Assembly (NCBI GenBank): GCA_013398055.1
Contig: VZRS01011915.1
Location: 416,364 to 480,363, forward strand
Reading direction: 5' to 3'
DNA length: 64,000 bases
Source of the DNA: Ifrita kowaldi
Taxonomy: Eukaryota > Chordata > Aves > Passeriformes > Cinclosomatidae
Under the pieces are notes generated by a model. It had not been told where the DNA came from and searched no databases. It saw nothing but the letters and a program-made list of their open reading frames with translations. A program made the position numbers and the translations under genes. Below are positions 1-14,080 of the stretch, one piece after another; within the stretch, counting starts at the first letter, position 1, and each line of letters opens with the position of its first letter.

Positions 1-1884
1 CTGTTTTGTTCAGACACATTTCAAGCCAGTTAGTTTAGCTGCTTTGTCTGGAGCTGAAACACTATGCTGACCAAGAGGGAATAGAAGACATTCCCAGGAT
101 ACCTGTCCTTAATCTGTGTTTATTCTCAGCTAGTGAGACTGACTGAAGACACCATACTTCAGCAATATAACATCCTATGTTTTATTTGCTTTGTTGTTTT
201 TCTCAAGACTTAGAAATATTTATTTCTGAAATACTTATTCTCCTATTTTTTTGAATTTTACTTTAAAGTAAATCCTATAAAATTTCTTCATCTAGTTTAA
301 ATTTTCTTCTGTAGTTTCCTGATCAATATCTCCATTTCCTTCCTTAATTTTTTGGTTGTGGCTTTATAACATCTTACAATAATTAGCTAATGAAATATAT
401 AGAATAAATTTTAGGAAAAACTGAAGATTGGCTGGTGCAATTATTTTTATTTAAAGTATTTTGGCTGGCTTTAGAATCGGCTCTTTCTGTATATTTATGG
501 TTTGAATCAAATGCTAACTCCTTAGCTTCTGGTCTTCATTTATTTTCATGATGGGAAAAAATAAGAGATTCAATGGACCTGAGCACAGGTATTTTAAAGG
601 TGTGGTAAAGAATCTGCTCTTTCTGACATTTCTATTGTGCAGCTGTATGCATTGAATGAAGAAACCATCAGACTGGTTGGATTTTATGATGATTATTTAG
701 AAAAGAAAATGCTATTCTGTGTCACTTTATGACTTAGTTCTTTATAAAGAATGAAGAGCCAGATTCAAATTCAAATTACTTTGAATTATTCAGTTATGCC
801 TCTAAGAAAACCCAGACCAAAATCTGGTCAATGCTCAGCAGTCAATTAGCAGAAAAATACAGTAGCTAATGACAGTTCCTTTGAGCTCATAGTGCCTTAT
901 GCTTACAGGAACTTGGTTATATGGGCATTAGTCATCATTTCCCAATATTTATTTCCTAGCTAATATCGTAACAGAATTGTTTTAAACTGTTCTTTGCCAC
1001 TGACAGCTTTTTGGATGACCATCTGAGGCATTTAAATCAAATGTAAGATGCATACTTTGTTCCTCACTGTAAACAGAGGCAGTGAAACTTATAACCAAGT
1101 CCTTCCTTTCTTTTCTTTAATTTTTCTGCTAACATAAGAAGCTACTTAATATGTTTCTTGGGTGCTTGGTATATTTAAAAATTTCTTACTAATGGTAAAA
1201 TACAGTGAATGGAAAGGACCTTAAAACTGACACTCTCAGGCCATTATGTTTGAGACCATTGGATTTTTAAGGCATTTATTTTTAACAAGATTTGTTTTAT
1301 TTAATATAAAGGAATATAAAGAAAAATAAGAATGCAGTACTGCTTAGACTATTTCATTCAAATCTCAGAGTAGTATGATAATTGATAACTCTTCTGTCAA
1401 TAAAAGGTCACGTTTAATTGATGACACCAATTCCTTTTTGTCTCTCATCTTGATATTAAGAAAGTGACATGCCACTACTGAGTTTCATAAAAGAATGGAT
1501 GCTTTTAGTATTTATGTAATATGTAGTGATTTAATTATATGGAATGAATTAAATACATAACTTTCTTTGTCCTTGTCTTTAATAGTTTGCCTGTAATTTG
1601 GTGTGATGATTTCAATTAAAGAGATAAGTAAAACAAAACCAGAGTTCCATCTGCATAGTCCAGTAAACAATTAGCACTTATAACAGTGCAATAGACCCTT
1701 GTTTCCAATTTATCATATATTTTTGAAGACAGAGTTGCACTTGGTATGAACAATGCCTAATGAGACATTAATGTCCATAAATAATATAATTAATATAAAA
1801 AGAGATGGGCCAATCTAGTTACCAAAATGTTTTTCTGATGTCATAGATCATAATGTGACTGTCTGGTCAGATAAGTTTGGTGTA

Positions 1885-1932
1885 CTGTTTACTTCTAAAA
1901 TGTAACACCTGTTTACTTCTAAAATGTAACAC
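1885..1932. repeat. 24-bp perfect tandem duplication
   Basis: The unit CTGTTTACTTCTAAAATGTA plus ACAC occurs twice back to back with no mismatch, and two more bases (CT) continue the period. It is intronic, with no associated feature. The exactness suggests a recent duplication or a read-assembly artefact. Confidence 0.9.
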
Positions 1933-4900
1933 CTCACTTGTGTAAAATTTATTGGACTTCTAGGAGTAGAAGTTGCTGGAGTGGGAAGTGCAAATATTTT
2001 GAAAATATATCCGAGAGAGTGCAATTGCAGTTTTCATATGATCCGTACTCTTAGTAACTTTCTTTTGTTTTTGATGGCACAACCAGTAGATATTGCAAGA
2101 ACTGCTTGTGACTAAATTAGAAGGGAGGGGTTTTGATGCATACATTTTGATTTATGTAACATTCAGCAATGCAAGGACCCAATTCTGATTAGACTCCAAG
2201 CTTCATCATGGTAAGAATGCAGAGAGGGATAATGGTAGATACACTTCATAACAACTGGGATTTTTGGGAAGGTCAATTTAATGATGTAGAGTTTTTCCAT
2301 TTATCACTTCAAATTATGCTATTATGAAACAAGAAAGAAAAAGGGGGTTAGGGAGTTATGGATGGGTTATAAAACAGGATTTCTAGGCCTGTATTGATCT
2401 CCTTTGGTTTTGGATTTGTGTGTCAACTTTTTAACTCCCTAAAACATACTCAGAAAATATTTGAAGTATTTTTACAAAACATATTTAGAAGACATAATTT
2501 TACATCTAATTCTGTTATATATAAAAATAATGCTACATAGCTGTACATTAAGTACCACTTTCTCAGAGGATTATATGACACAGCTCTAGTCATTAATCTT
2601 TATGATAAAATGTTCTAAGACAGCATATTCTCACTGGGTTTGATGGGAGTCAGTTTTCCATCTGAGAAAATGTTGCACAGGCCTATTTATATTTTACAAC
2701 AACCTGCATGCTTATGGTCTATTTTCTAAATAAATGTTATCAAATTTCAAAGCTGTGAAACCGCCGTGTTGATAAATGGTGAGGATAAAAACATAATCAT
2801 GCACTAGTCTTGCTGAGACAGAATAAATAGGAATTTTACTCTCAGTACTTCCAGCCCAGAGCAGCTCATCGTATGACCGTTCTTACAGATCATAATTTGT
2901 GTTGAGTACTGATTAATGAAAAACCACTCTTATCTGCCAAAAAGTGCTTGATTTCACATGACAACTGTTCCAGTGGCCACTTAGAGTCTTAAGATAATCT
3001 GTGTCATTTTGCAATTCTTGCAATTCTTGTGTACTACACAAGCAATGTCTTCACTGAATATTTAAGAAACTTCAAACTAAAACATGCTCAGACACAATGA
3101 TTACTCAAAATCAGGGTAAACAACTGATACCGGTCTCTCCAGTGTTCCCAGTGATCTCTTTCAGATTTTGGAGTGCAGATAGTCTGTGACTCTACGTAGC
3201 CACAACCCCAGCAGAGGGAAATAGAGATTTGTACCTGGGACTTGGTGAAAAAGGGCATGGAAGACAAGAGGAAGAAACTGGTTCTGGCCAAACAATGAGG
3301 TTGAAAACTGGGGAAAGGTAGGATTTGACTCTGGTTTTCTCCAGGGCAGTTTCCTGAGACTAAGTAAGGAACTTGAAGTTATAAAATGTCTCTACATGAC
3401 AAGCATTGGGAATTAATTTGGTGAGGGGTTTGATCTGCTGAGGGTCAGCCCATGGGAGGATTTGACAAGCAGCTGGAAAGAATTTGGCAAGGCCAGGTGA
3501 AAAGGACAGTGAGGTGACAGACTGGGATTAGTGTCTGGAGAAAATAAGGCTGGATAAGAATCCAGAGAATGGGGACGAAAAGAAAATTCATAACTTCTAG
3601 GGCTGGAATGCAATGAATTTTAGTCTGCTTCTACTTTTGTCTCATGAGATCACCAGACAGAGGAGCAGTTTCCAGCATCAGTGTTACACCCATGGCAGAA
3701 ATACTATTTATCATTCGACTCCTGTTTTAAACTAGAAAACTGGAAAGAAACAGTACATCAAAATGTACTATTTTAGTTTGCAAAGGCAAGTCCTCAAACA
3801 TGAGGAAATTAAGTTTGTCTGGTCCTTATGTGAATGCATCGGAAGGAAGTATTTAATTATTTAATTGTGCCAACATGACATTTTCTCCACAGAACCTGCC
3901 ACTTATTTGTGAGACAGATATATCTCCTTTGGTGCTTAAGTGGGCATTTTGTAGTAATGAATGCAATGTCTGTGGAACAACTAACCTTAGTTGTCCTATT
4001 CTTCAGGGTTTAATTTTGCTCTGCTTTTGTTCAGCATCAGCAAAATATAAATAATGCTGACCCATCACATCATCAGTGTTCTGAAAATAACGCTGTGCTA
4101 GTGGGCGTCTGATAGTCATGACAGAAAGATCTTAGGAAAAATGCCAATTCTGTTTTAATAACACTTTTAATTAGTATGTGGTAAATAAAACATAGTCTCA
4201 TGACTTGAACAAAGAGAATAAAACTAAAAATACCGAATAGCTCCTCATTAAAGAGTTTCCAATCTGTGAACTGAAGGAGGAAGGGACCCAGTGGAAAAAT
4301 AATAAGCATGTGACTAGGCAGTTAAAAAAACTGCTCTACACAAAGGCAGCTTTAATTTTGGCATTTACTGTTTGGTTTCTTGACATAGTTTTGGGGGTAA
4401 TGTGGATTAAGTACGTGAATCTTGCCCTAGGAATTATCAGATGTTTGGGTTTAATTTTATTTAGACATCCTTTATTGGTACTGGTATTATTTTATAAATA
4501 GAAAATTGATGCATGAGTGTTTTCCAGAGAAAAGATATTAAGCAGAAACTACATGAAATCTCTTGTTCTGAATGTCTCAGAATTGAGGTTTTTTTATTTA
4601 AAGAGGGGGAAAAGAAGAATTACATTAGCTAGAAGCATCTTATATATTGTGGCAGGCTTACAGAAAACCGGTAGTGAAAGGGAGCCCTATTTTCAGGGTA
4701 CAAATGATTTCTGTGAGTAGGTGTAAATCTACAGTGAAATCTCTCAGATTTCTGTGACTTTAGGACATTAACTTGCATAATTTATTAGCAGAGTAGAATA
4801 GTTGTAATGTCTCTATACTTTCAGAGGTGTTCCTGGTTTTTTTTGTTAAGTTGTGCCAATGTTATTAGATTTCCTTAATTTAGCATGTGGTTATAAAATG

Positions 4901-7900
4901 TAGTAGGATTTACGTCTGGTCGCATTCCTGACAGCTCCTTCTCTGAATCCATACACTTTCGAAAGAAAAAGTCAAAAGGATGGGTTAGTTTTAGTCTTCT
5001 GGGAAGGAATCAGCTATGAAAATTTTTCTAAAAGAGAAGATTAATTCACAGTCTGAGATCCCTAAAGGCATGCTGTGCCTTCCACTTGCAATGATAAGAT
5101 ATTCATTGCAAGATGGATAAAAAGATGTTCTCCAAAGACTGCATTTTATCTGCCAGTAGTAGGACACAGACAAAAGCATCCATGAAATTAATTTAAAAAC
5201 CATTTCTCAGAAATGTGTAAACATGACAGTGGCAGTGATCTCTCTTGCACCTCTTGGGTCCTATGTTTTAACTGTGATTGAATTGAGCTGTCAGATTACA
5301 TAGAGAGTGACAACTCTTTACTAGCTGCAGCTGGATGAATAATGCAAAGAAAATGTTTGCAATCATCTTTTGCTGTATAAAATAATTTTTCTTACTCTCT
5401 TAAACCCCCTTTTGAGTTACATGTGCATTTGTGTGGCAAAAGGCATGACAAATGCATGTGAATGCACACTTGTAAACTTGCTGCAAATTCACAATACTGT
5501 AGTAAAATAGTAGGTAATTGACCAACTGAAAAATTCACTTAATATTCTGTGAGGTGCAGACCATTAATCATTCTCTTCAACTGTGAGTTAAGCTTCTGCA
5601 TTACAGAGAAGAATAACATTAAAATATTGTTGGCCAAATTCTAGGAAAATACTGCTATGCTGAAGTATTTATGAACTCATTTATGTTGCAACTTTCTGAA
5701 CTTTTTTAGCTTAAATGTATAAATTTGTTAACCAAAGATAATGTTTATGCTGAAAATGAGAAGCTTGAAGTTTGTGAAAGTTTTGGTGTTTCCTGAAAAA
5801 CCAGGCCATTTAAGGTAGCTGCTGAAAATATGCAGATTAGTAACTCAGTGTAGGGAATCGTTGAGAAGATTGTGGCGAGCACTGTCATTCTACTGACATT
5901 AGTGGAACTGTCACATTGTTTTCATGCTACTGTTTTTCTTGCCTATTATTTCCTTTTTATGCTTCTCTTCCTAACTCATATCCCTGGATGTTAATCTAGT
6001 TCAGATCAGCATATCAGAATTATCTTTTCTAATCAAGCTGGTTTGAAGTAATTGACATTCCATTGCCCTTCCCGAACTTGTTCTCCAGGTTATTTTGACT
6101 TTATTGGGTGGGAAAGGAGGGGCAAATGCATGAAATAGCACTTACAATAAAATACCTGTGAAACCTTTTAAAAGGCTATAACTGTCGATGTGCCCATATC
6201 TGATGAGGTTAAAAATTTCCTGAGAATACTCAGCAGTGAAAAAATAATACAGTAATTTCCAGTGATTGATGAAACGTTATTTTTTAAATAAGCAAGAAGT
6301 CACATTGCAATAAAATAAATACATTACTTTTTCAAATCCATGCATTTTAAATCCTACTGTTACCAATATTCAAATAACACCATCGCTATTTCTAAATTCT
6401 GTGAAAGAATTTTTCTTCACTTTTAAACAGTAGATCTTTTGTAACATTTTACATACAAATATAGAAAGTATTTTAAATCTTTTTCCTGGAAGTCATACTT
6501 TTATATAATTTTGTCACTGTATGAAGTATGAATTGTGGCTTGATTGGGAAAATTTTATGAGAATGCTCTGTTGATCTTGGAATAATATCTTTTTAAGGTG
6601 ACTTGGTACTTTTGACAAGCGTTTTCAGAAATACAGTGTGAATTTTCAAGTGGTCTCATCCTCGAGGTTTTCACTGTCTTCTTTTTTCCTTATAGCTCTG
6701 TCAGCACTTTTCTCCTACTTTCCCCGTCCTGCTAAAATGGCCTATTGGTTTGACATATTGATCCCACTTGGTCCCATGACTAATATTGATTTTATTCTCA
6801 ATGGGACCGTAGCCTGTCATCAAACTTATTTTTTCTTTCATATCAAGATGACGTTTGATTGGCTTATTTGACACTAGAAGGCAGCTCTGCTTGGTTATGA
6901 TCAATACACTTGTATTCTCTGTTCCTTATCATTCTCAGTAAGACTGCATTAGCAAATGAACCATGAAAATGCTTCAACTACCTGTCAAGCAGTAGGAAAA
7001 TTTTACTCCTGTTGTTAGGCAGTGTGTGGGTACTCTGCTGGAGTCTTTATTAGAATTATTGAACTTCTATCCCTGTGGTACAAGTCTACTATAGCATCAA
7101 GTTAAAAGTATAGGAGATTTTCAGCTACAGGCATATCATGTTTCAGTTTTTGTTTACTTTGCTTATATGCATGGAGACACTTTGCAAAGTTGATCCAAAT
7201 TAACTGCAAAAATAATTACTTAAACTATATTAAATGTGTCACTGAATCCTCTTATTCAGAGTTAAAATGGCCTTAATTCTATTTGTCAATAATTTTCTCT
7301 TTCATTCTGAATAAGGATAGCCATACAAAATGTTAATACAGTTTAACTAATCTCCTTCGAAGTCCCAGTTTAATTAATTCTTCAGCATCCATGTTTAGAT
7401 CAGGCTTTTTCAGAGATACTGACTTTAATAGTTCAGATACAGCCTATTTCATGCCATTGAATATTCAGCGCTATCAGAAGTAGTGGAGAATCAAAGAAAT
7501 ATCATCTGTGAGAAGAGTTTCCCATTACTATTCGATGCATAATACAAAATATGCACTCAGTAACTTACAGGGTTGTGTCAGAGATAAAAAGGCTGGGTTA
7601 CTTTTTAAGCCATAGTTAGTAGTACAAGACACCCTTCAGTGTGTCTTTGGGTGTGTGTGTAGTGAAGGAACTTTCGTCATCTATGTATATTTCTTTTTTA
7701 ATTTTTTTTTTACTGAGACCCTCACAGGTAGCCAAGTGATTGCTGTATACTTGGGGGAACTGACACTGTGGCTGCCATCATCACCGCCACTTAGAAATAC
7801 AGGGAGAATTGGAAAAATCTTTTTCTATACTTTCTGAGTGAATTCAAGTTTTCAAGCTGAAGAAATCTAGCAAAGTATAGTGAAAATTTAGAAAGGGGAT

Positions 7901-10900
7901 AAAGGAGTAAGAGGTAAAATTTCAAAGTGGTTACGACAAAATTTTAAGATGGCAAAAAGAGAACAGTTATTTTTCATTTTTCTCAATCTCATTAAGTAAA
8001 GAAGTCAAGCCCAAATAAGAAGTTTTCCCTTTCATGGAAAAAAAAAGAGCATGTTGTTTTGTTGGTTTTGGGTTTTGTATTTTGGTTTTTTTGGGTTTTT
8101 TTCCCAGCCAAATGCCTCCGTTTTCTACACATTTCTATGTTGACATAGTTAATGGGATATTATTTTTTCATTCTGTTGTTTAATCTGGCCAAATGATGCT
8201 GCATTTTAAATAAAAAATATATTATTTGAGTAAAGAAATACTGTTTCTTACCCTGGTTTTATTTGTGTCTGGCAAATTTAGACTCTATCTACATGACTGT
8301 AATCCTGATAGATGACTCTAATATAAATGGAGGTACATATGTTCTGCTATTACCAGACATGAAAATGGGATTACTGGAGGCATTAATACTGTATCTGAAG
8401 TGTTAGTTCATTATGTTTAACCATTATTTTTAAGTTGCAGCCAAGGAATATGCAAAGATGTTTTCCATCTGAAGCAATTATAGCAGGAAATATCCATCTT
8501 TAAAATATGTTCTTAATTTTTGTGTCAGAGTTGTCCCTTTATTGTTGTCATTATTTCAAGGTATGGAGTGCTATTTCAGTTTCGGTTATTCCTGTAACTG
8601 TTTTGTGTATGGTGCAAATATATCTGATGTATTAAGGAATACTGACCTGGATTTTTTAGCAGTGACTCACCTTTCTTGAAATTTGCATGATTGAAACTTT
8701 GGATGAATTTAAGGACAGGGAAGAAACCTTGTAACCAGAACTGTCTTACCTCTGGAGCAGAATGGCTTTCACATCTATCAGCTTTCCTATAAACCACTTG
8801 CAGGGGGTTACCTGCTTGTGCATTTTTTCTACACAGTTGGTAATATGCTGTGTTGTGGGAAAGGTTATCAAACACATACTACCCTGTAAGCTGTAACTGA
8901 GCTCATTTACTGGTTTGGTTACAGCTAAGGAGCTGAAGTGTTCAGGTACTATTTTTGAAATTATATTTCTGCATGAATGTGGGAGTTCTTGAAGCCAGTG
9001 TCATCCCACTCATCACAATTATTTTTCCCATAAGGTGAATAAAGTAGAAATTTGCACATAGCCATTAACAAGAAGTTATTGCTTGTAAAATACAGTGTTT
9101 CATCTCGTTAAGGAACAGAAAATAATAAAAAGATCATGATTTTTTTTTTAAGTGTGTTAGCATGCTGTTATCTTTGATTGGAAAAGCACTAGATATGGTG
9201 GGTTACTAAGCTCCAGGTATTTTCCTTCTGTATACTATTACTTTCTGTCGTTACTAGTCATTTGTCATTGAAAATGTTTGCTTTAAAAAAAAAAGCTAAA
9301 ACCACATTTTAAAATTTAGTATTTTATTTTAAAAGGTATCTGTATCCTCCAGTATTTGCATGGGGAAAGGACAGCAGTCAGTGGCCTTTTCTATATGTCA
9401 CTGGTTTGTGTGTGCAGGTAGGGTGAAGATGTAAATAAGATGAACGTACCTGTGCTTAGGCTCTCAAGTTTCTCATTTAACAAAAAAAGAGAGACATACA
9501 TGTTTATGAGATTCACAATGGGTTTTGTAAGTGGCTGAAGTATCATGTTTGCCATTTTTCTTTCAGTAAGGAATAGGCTGTATGATACTACACTGAAACC
9601 AAAACCACAGTAAATTTGCACACATAAATCACCAAATCAAACAGTTTACAATCCTGCAATGTTTTCATATCATTAAACTATTAGACCAACTTTCTGTCAT
9701 TCTTGCATAATGAACAGATGTGAGTAACCAGTGTATTTGCCTTCATTGAAATCAGTGCCGTTTCTACTTAGGCTTCGTAGAAGAAAATTACTTCAAGAAT
9801 ATTAACCATCAACTAATTAAGATGTACTTAATTAAATGCAAATGCTACTTAGCAAAAGTGATTGAGAGAAAGGCATGTGATTAGGGAATTAGCAACTGAT
9901 TTAACACTTGGAGCTACAAGCTAGGCACCTAAGCATTAGAAATGAATGTAGAAGCTTCACTTGATAAGAATAATACAAGGGAAAAATACACCATCTTTTC
10001 ACATTGTGTTAGTTGAAAAACTTAGGAGTCAATGAAGTGGGATATATTGAGGTCATAAATTGTAGTTAATGTTGCTTTATGTTTGATAATTAGAGAGGTT
10101 AAAAATTGTTCCAAATGTTGAAAATGTATCAGTATTTTTTGACAGCTGATTCAGGAACTGTAGCAGAAAATAATTACTAAGGTCATACACTGTTGCTGCT
10201 ATTTTGAAAGACACTGCCATTTTACTAACATAAAAGCTTTTTTTTGGAGCAGATATGAATAAATACCATCAACATGATATGAAGGATAGTGGGATTAATA
10301 AAACATTTAAAGTTTCCTATTGTCTATCAAAGTATGTTTTATTTGCTAGTATTGAACTGATGCAAGAGCAAAAATTGTTCCGTCAGTCAGATACTGCTGC
10401 ACGTGCTGCTTTTTTTCCTCCAAATACTCTTAAGATTGTTGAGCTAAGCAAGATGGCAAATGATGAATTTCATGTAAATATTATAGTTTCCCCTTTCTGT
10501 GGCTTATTTGATTAGGTTTTCAGAGATTAACTTCTAAATTCTCCCTACTGAAAAATCTGGGTCAGCTTTTTGGAGTTGTGTATACATTTCAATTAGAGAC
10601 ACGTACTCTAAGAAAGACAACGTTCCTCAGAGAATTCCTCCTCTGTGAAGAAAAACAAACAACAAAACAGAATTGCCAAAATCAGTCCTGAGACTGAATT
10701 TCCAATCAGTAGTTCTGATAAAGTTGAATTACAATAAGGAAGTTTGAGGAAGACACATTGCTAGGGTCTGATTATGAAAAAGGACAGAATTTGGATAAAA
10801 GTATTAAGGGTATGCATTGTTCACGATGTAGCTCTCTACCTCTTCTGATCATTTTAAAAAGAAAAAGTCACACTACTGCTGGAGCACCAAGGTTTGGAAG

Positions 10901-13610
10901 GAAAACATAATTTGCTGTGACTGTTCATGCTAGGCAGGCATGATTTTTCCTGTTGTGGTGAACTTTGGTAATCAATTAGTGATTTGAAAGAAATGCAGAA
11001 GTATTAGAAATTAAATCAATATTTTCAGTTTATCCTCATGATTGATTATTGTCTGTTCATTTGCAGATATAAGGTGTCCTAGCATGTGAAGATGTATGGG
11101 GTTTTGATAAGTTTGATAGCTTTTCTGTAATGTGAACAATTTCCATTTTGCATTAGACTAATCATCCAGTGTGTTGACCAGGTTACTACTGAAGAAAATC
11201 TAGTATGGAAATTCACATTTGCATACGTTTGTACTTTTTCTTATTTAGTGATTTTCTTGAATTTTTTTTTAAACTGTCTTTAGAATAATTACAGTTAAAG
11301 TCGTTAATAGTTCTATACTCTTACAGTCTAGTCATGACATTCCTGTAACTTTGAGGCAAGTAGATTATAGACTGATGATCTTTTAGTGGAGAAGGATATG
11401 TGGATATGCTTTACTAACTGTGACTGTGGTTAAAGTTAGTTCCAAGTGAAAAACAGGACTGAGCACACAGCACAGATCTGGTTTTACTGAGTTTGGGATA
11501 TAGATAGGGGTACTTTGCACTTGATGGGCAGAGTCCACACAACATTTTTAGCTCAGCCAGTCTGACACATTCTGACACTGACAAGGGAGTCGGTGTAAGG
11601 ACAGGTATAGGTCTTCATGTGAAAGGAATGCATATGGGAAACCGCATGGGAGTTCAAGATAAAGAACATTCTCAGCCATTTCAGCCTTTACAACCCATAC
11701 CAGAGGCAGTTCAGTAGTTTCCTGTTGATTATTTTTCTGCACAGGAAAGGAAGGAAACAGTCAGTGGCAGCCAGCACAGCTCACGGATTTTGCTATCGTG
11801 TGAAGTAACTGCTTTTTTCTCCTGCAGCCTCCATGCTTAGAGGCATTACTGAAGGCAGTTAAATAATGACAAGCCCTTCTTCACCCACAAACACTTAAAA
11901 AGTTGAGCTCTGGAGTGCTTTTCCAGATATTTCAGCTGCCCAGCAGTTTTCCAATGGTTGACACGTCACGTACAAGACACTGGCACAAGAGACTTTTTTC
12001 CTTCAAGCTGAAGATATAATAGTACATTTGAAAACAGTGAAATAAGCAATAAATAATCTGAAGTCTGCAGTTTTAGCATTTGGGCTCAGTTGCTGTCATT
12101 GCTTGTTTTATGAACTTTAAAATACAACTGTAAAATTTGTTTTACCACTGTGTGATATTCCTATCCTTTACTGGTTACACAAGCATGTTAAAAATAGTTA
12201 GATATTAATGTTCAAGGCACTCTCTTGATTTAATTCTATTTATTCTTATTTTATTGTCAAAATTTACTTAGTTTATATTGGGTTATAAGTCAGTCTTTCA
12301 GAAACTACAGCTGGTTTCCTCTTACAGAAATGAGACCAGGCTCATTGACTTATTACATAGGGCTCCAGCAGCAATTTTATTTTATGCTGATTTTTTTTAA
12401 GTTGTTCTCTGTGCCTCATTGAATCTTGCAGTGATTTTACTGTTCATTTTAAGGCTTAAAAAACATTTTTCTCTCTGTTAAGCACTTGCCTTTCCATGTA
12501 CTATAGGTCAGAATTTGACAGCAATTTTTTACTGTGCACCGAAGCATGCACCATGTTAAAAGATGCACAATAAGCAAGAGGGTTTCTTTACCATGTCTCT
12601 CTAGTGATTCCAGCTCTAGGAATGCTTCCCTTTGGAACTTTCTTTATGCATTTTACGAGAAACTTAATTATCAGACACATTTTACAGGTGGGTAGACAAA
12701 AACACAAAGGACTGACATGATTCAACGACATTAACCAGAGAAGATGGTCTAGCCCAACCTTTAGCATCTAGACTAAATTTTCACAGATACAATACCTGCT
12801 TTGTGAATGTAATAAAACAAGAATGGTGATATGACTACAGTCTGATACTTATTAGCCAGCTCCTCCTGAATGCTATTCACAAGCTACCTCTCTGATCTGT
12901 AAAAATTTGCCTATTAAGTAGGAGGTTTGGGTTTTTTTGTTTGTTTGGCTTGGTGTTTTGTGGTTGTTTTTGATTGTTTGTTTTAAAGCAACTTAATAGT
13001 TCCGTAGTTCCATAGTGGCTCTCATGTACACACATGCCAGGAAGTCTTCAAGCCATGAAGTTGGCCAAAAGGAGGTTTTAATGTAGTGACTTTCTTTGCT
13101 GGTTGTCCAGCTGTATCCATCATAATTATTCGAGGAAGAGATGTGGATTCGAAAGGCTATCCCCTCGGTACTCCTCACTGACATAAATCTGTAAAAAAAA
13201 ATCCCAGGAAAGGTTTAAACAACCTTTGACATTTTAAATTCTTGAAAAAATAAACCTCTTTTCCCTCCTGCCATTTTTACATGCTGTCATTTCCTTAAGC
13301 AATTTGAAGTTTTTTGTCCAAAATGTGTGTCTCTTGCCTGAGAGAAATAGAATTCAACAACATAGGCATTGATTATATATATATGGACTATTGCTAGATT
13401 CCAGGTTTTAATGAACAAATCAGCTGATAAGTGGTGAAGAGTTCTCTTGACAGAAATGTCATATTCTGCTTTCATCTCTCTGCTTTTTACTTTTTGTCAT
13501 TCTACATATGAGTATAAATAATCCAGGGCAGACGGCTTTCAGTCGTGTTTTTAGGAGTTCTGTCTTCAATTCTTGTGAAAAATCAATTTATACCCATAAA
13601 GTTCAAATAA

Positions 13611-14080
13611 AATCATAGAATCATAGAGTGGCTAGGGTTGGAAGGGACTTTAAAGATGATCTAGGTCCAACCACTCTGCCACGAGCGGGGACACCTTCCA
13701 CTAAAACAGATTATTCAGAGCTCCATTCAACCTGGCCTAGAACACTTCCAGGGATGGGGCTTCCACCACTTCTACTGACAACCTGCTCCAGTGCCTCTTC
13801 CCCTTCACAGTAAAGAACATCTTCTTTAATCTTCTCCCTTTTAGTTTATAGCCATTCCCACATGTTCTATCACTACATGCTTTTTTAAAAAGTGCCTTTT
13901 CATCTTTCTTGTCAGCCTTTTTTAGGTACTAGAAGGCTGCTATAATGTCTCATTGGATTCTCTTCTCCAGGCTGAACAACTCCAGTTTTCTCAGCCATTT
14001 CTCATGGGGGACATATTCCAACCCTCTGCTTACCTTCATGGCCCTCCTCTGGACTTGCTTCAACAAACATTTTCAAATGG
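13611..14080 (-). mobile_element. CR1 LINE 3' fragment, antisense to THSD7A
   Basis: On the + strand it opens AATCATAGAATCATAGAG and GGTTGGAAGGGACTTTAAAG, the reverse complement of the CR1 3' UTR and its ATTCTATG tail. It continues with the standard antisense CR1 text (GGGGCTTCCACCACTTCTACTG, CAGGCTGAACAACTCCAG, GGCCCTCCTCTGGACT). Similarity fades after about 14080, so the 5' truncation point is approximate. It is degraded by indels and not capable of retrotransposition. Confidence 0.9.
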
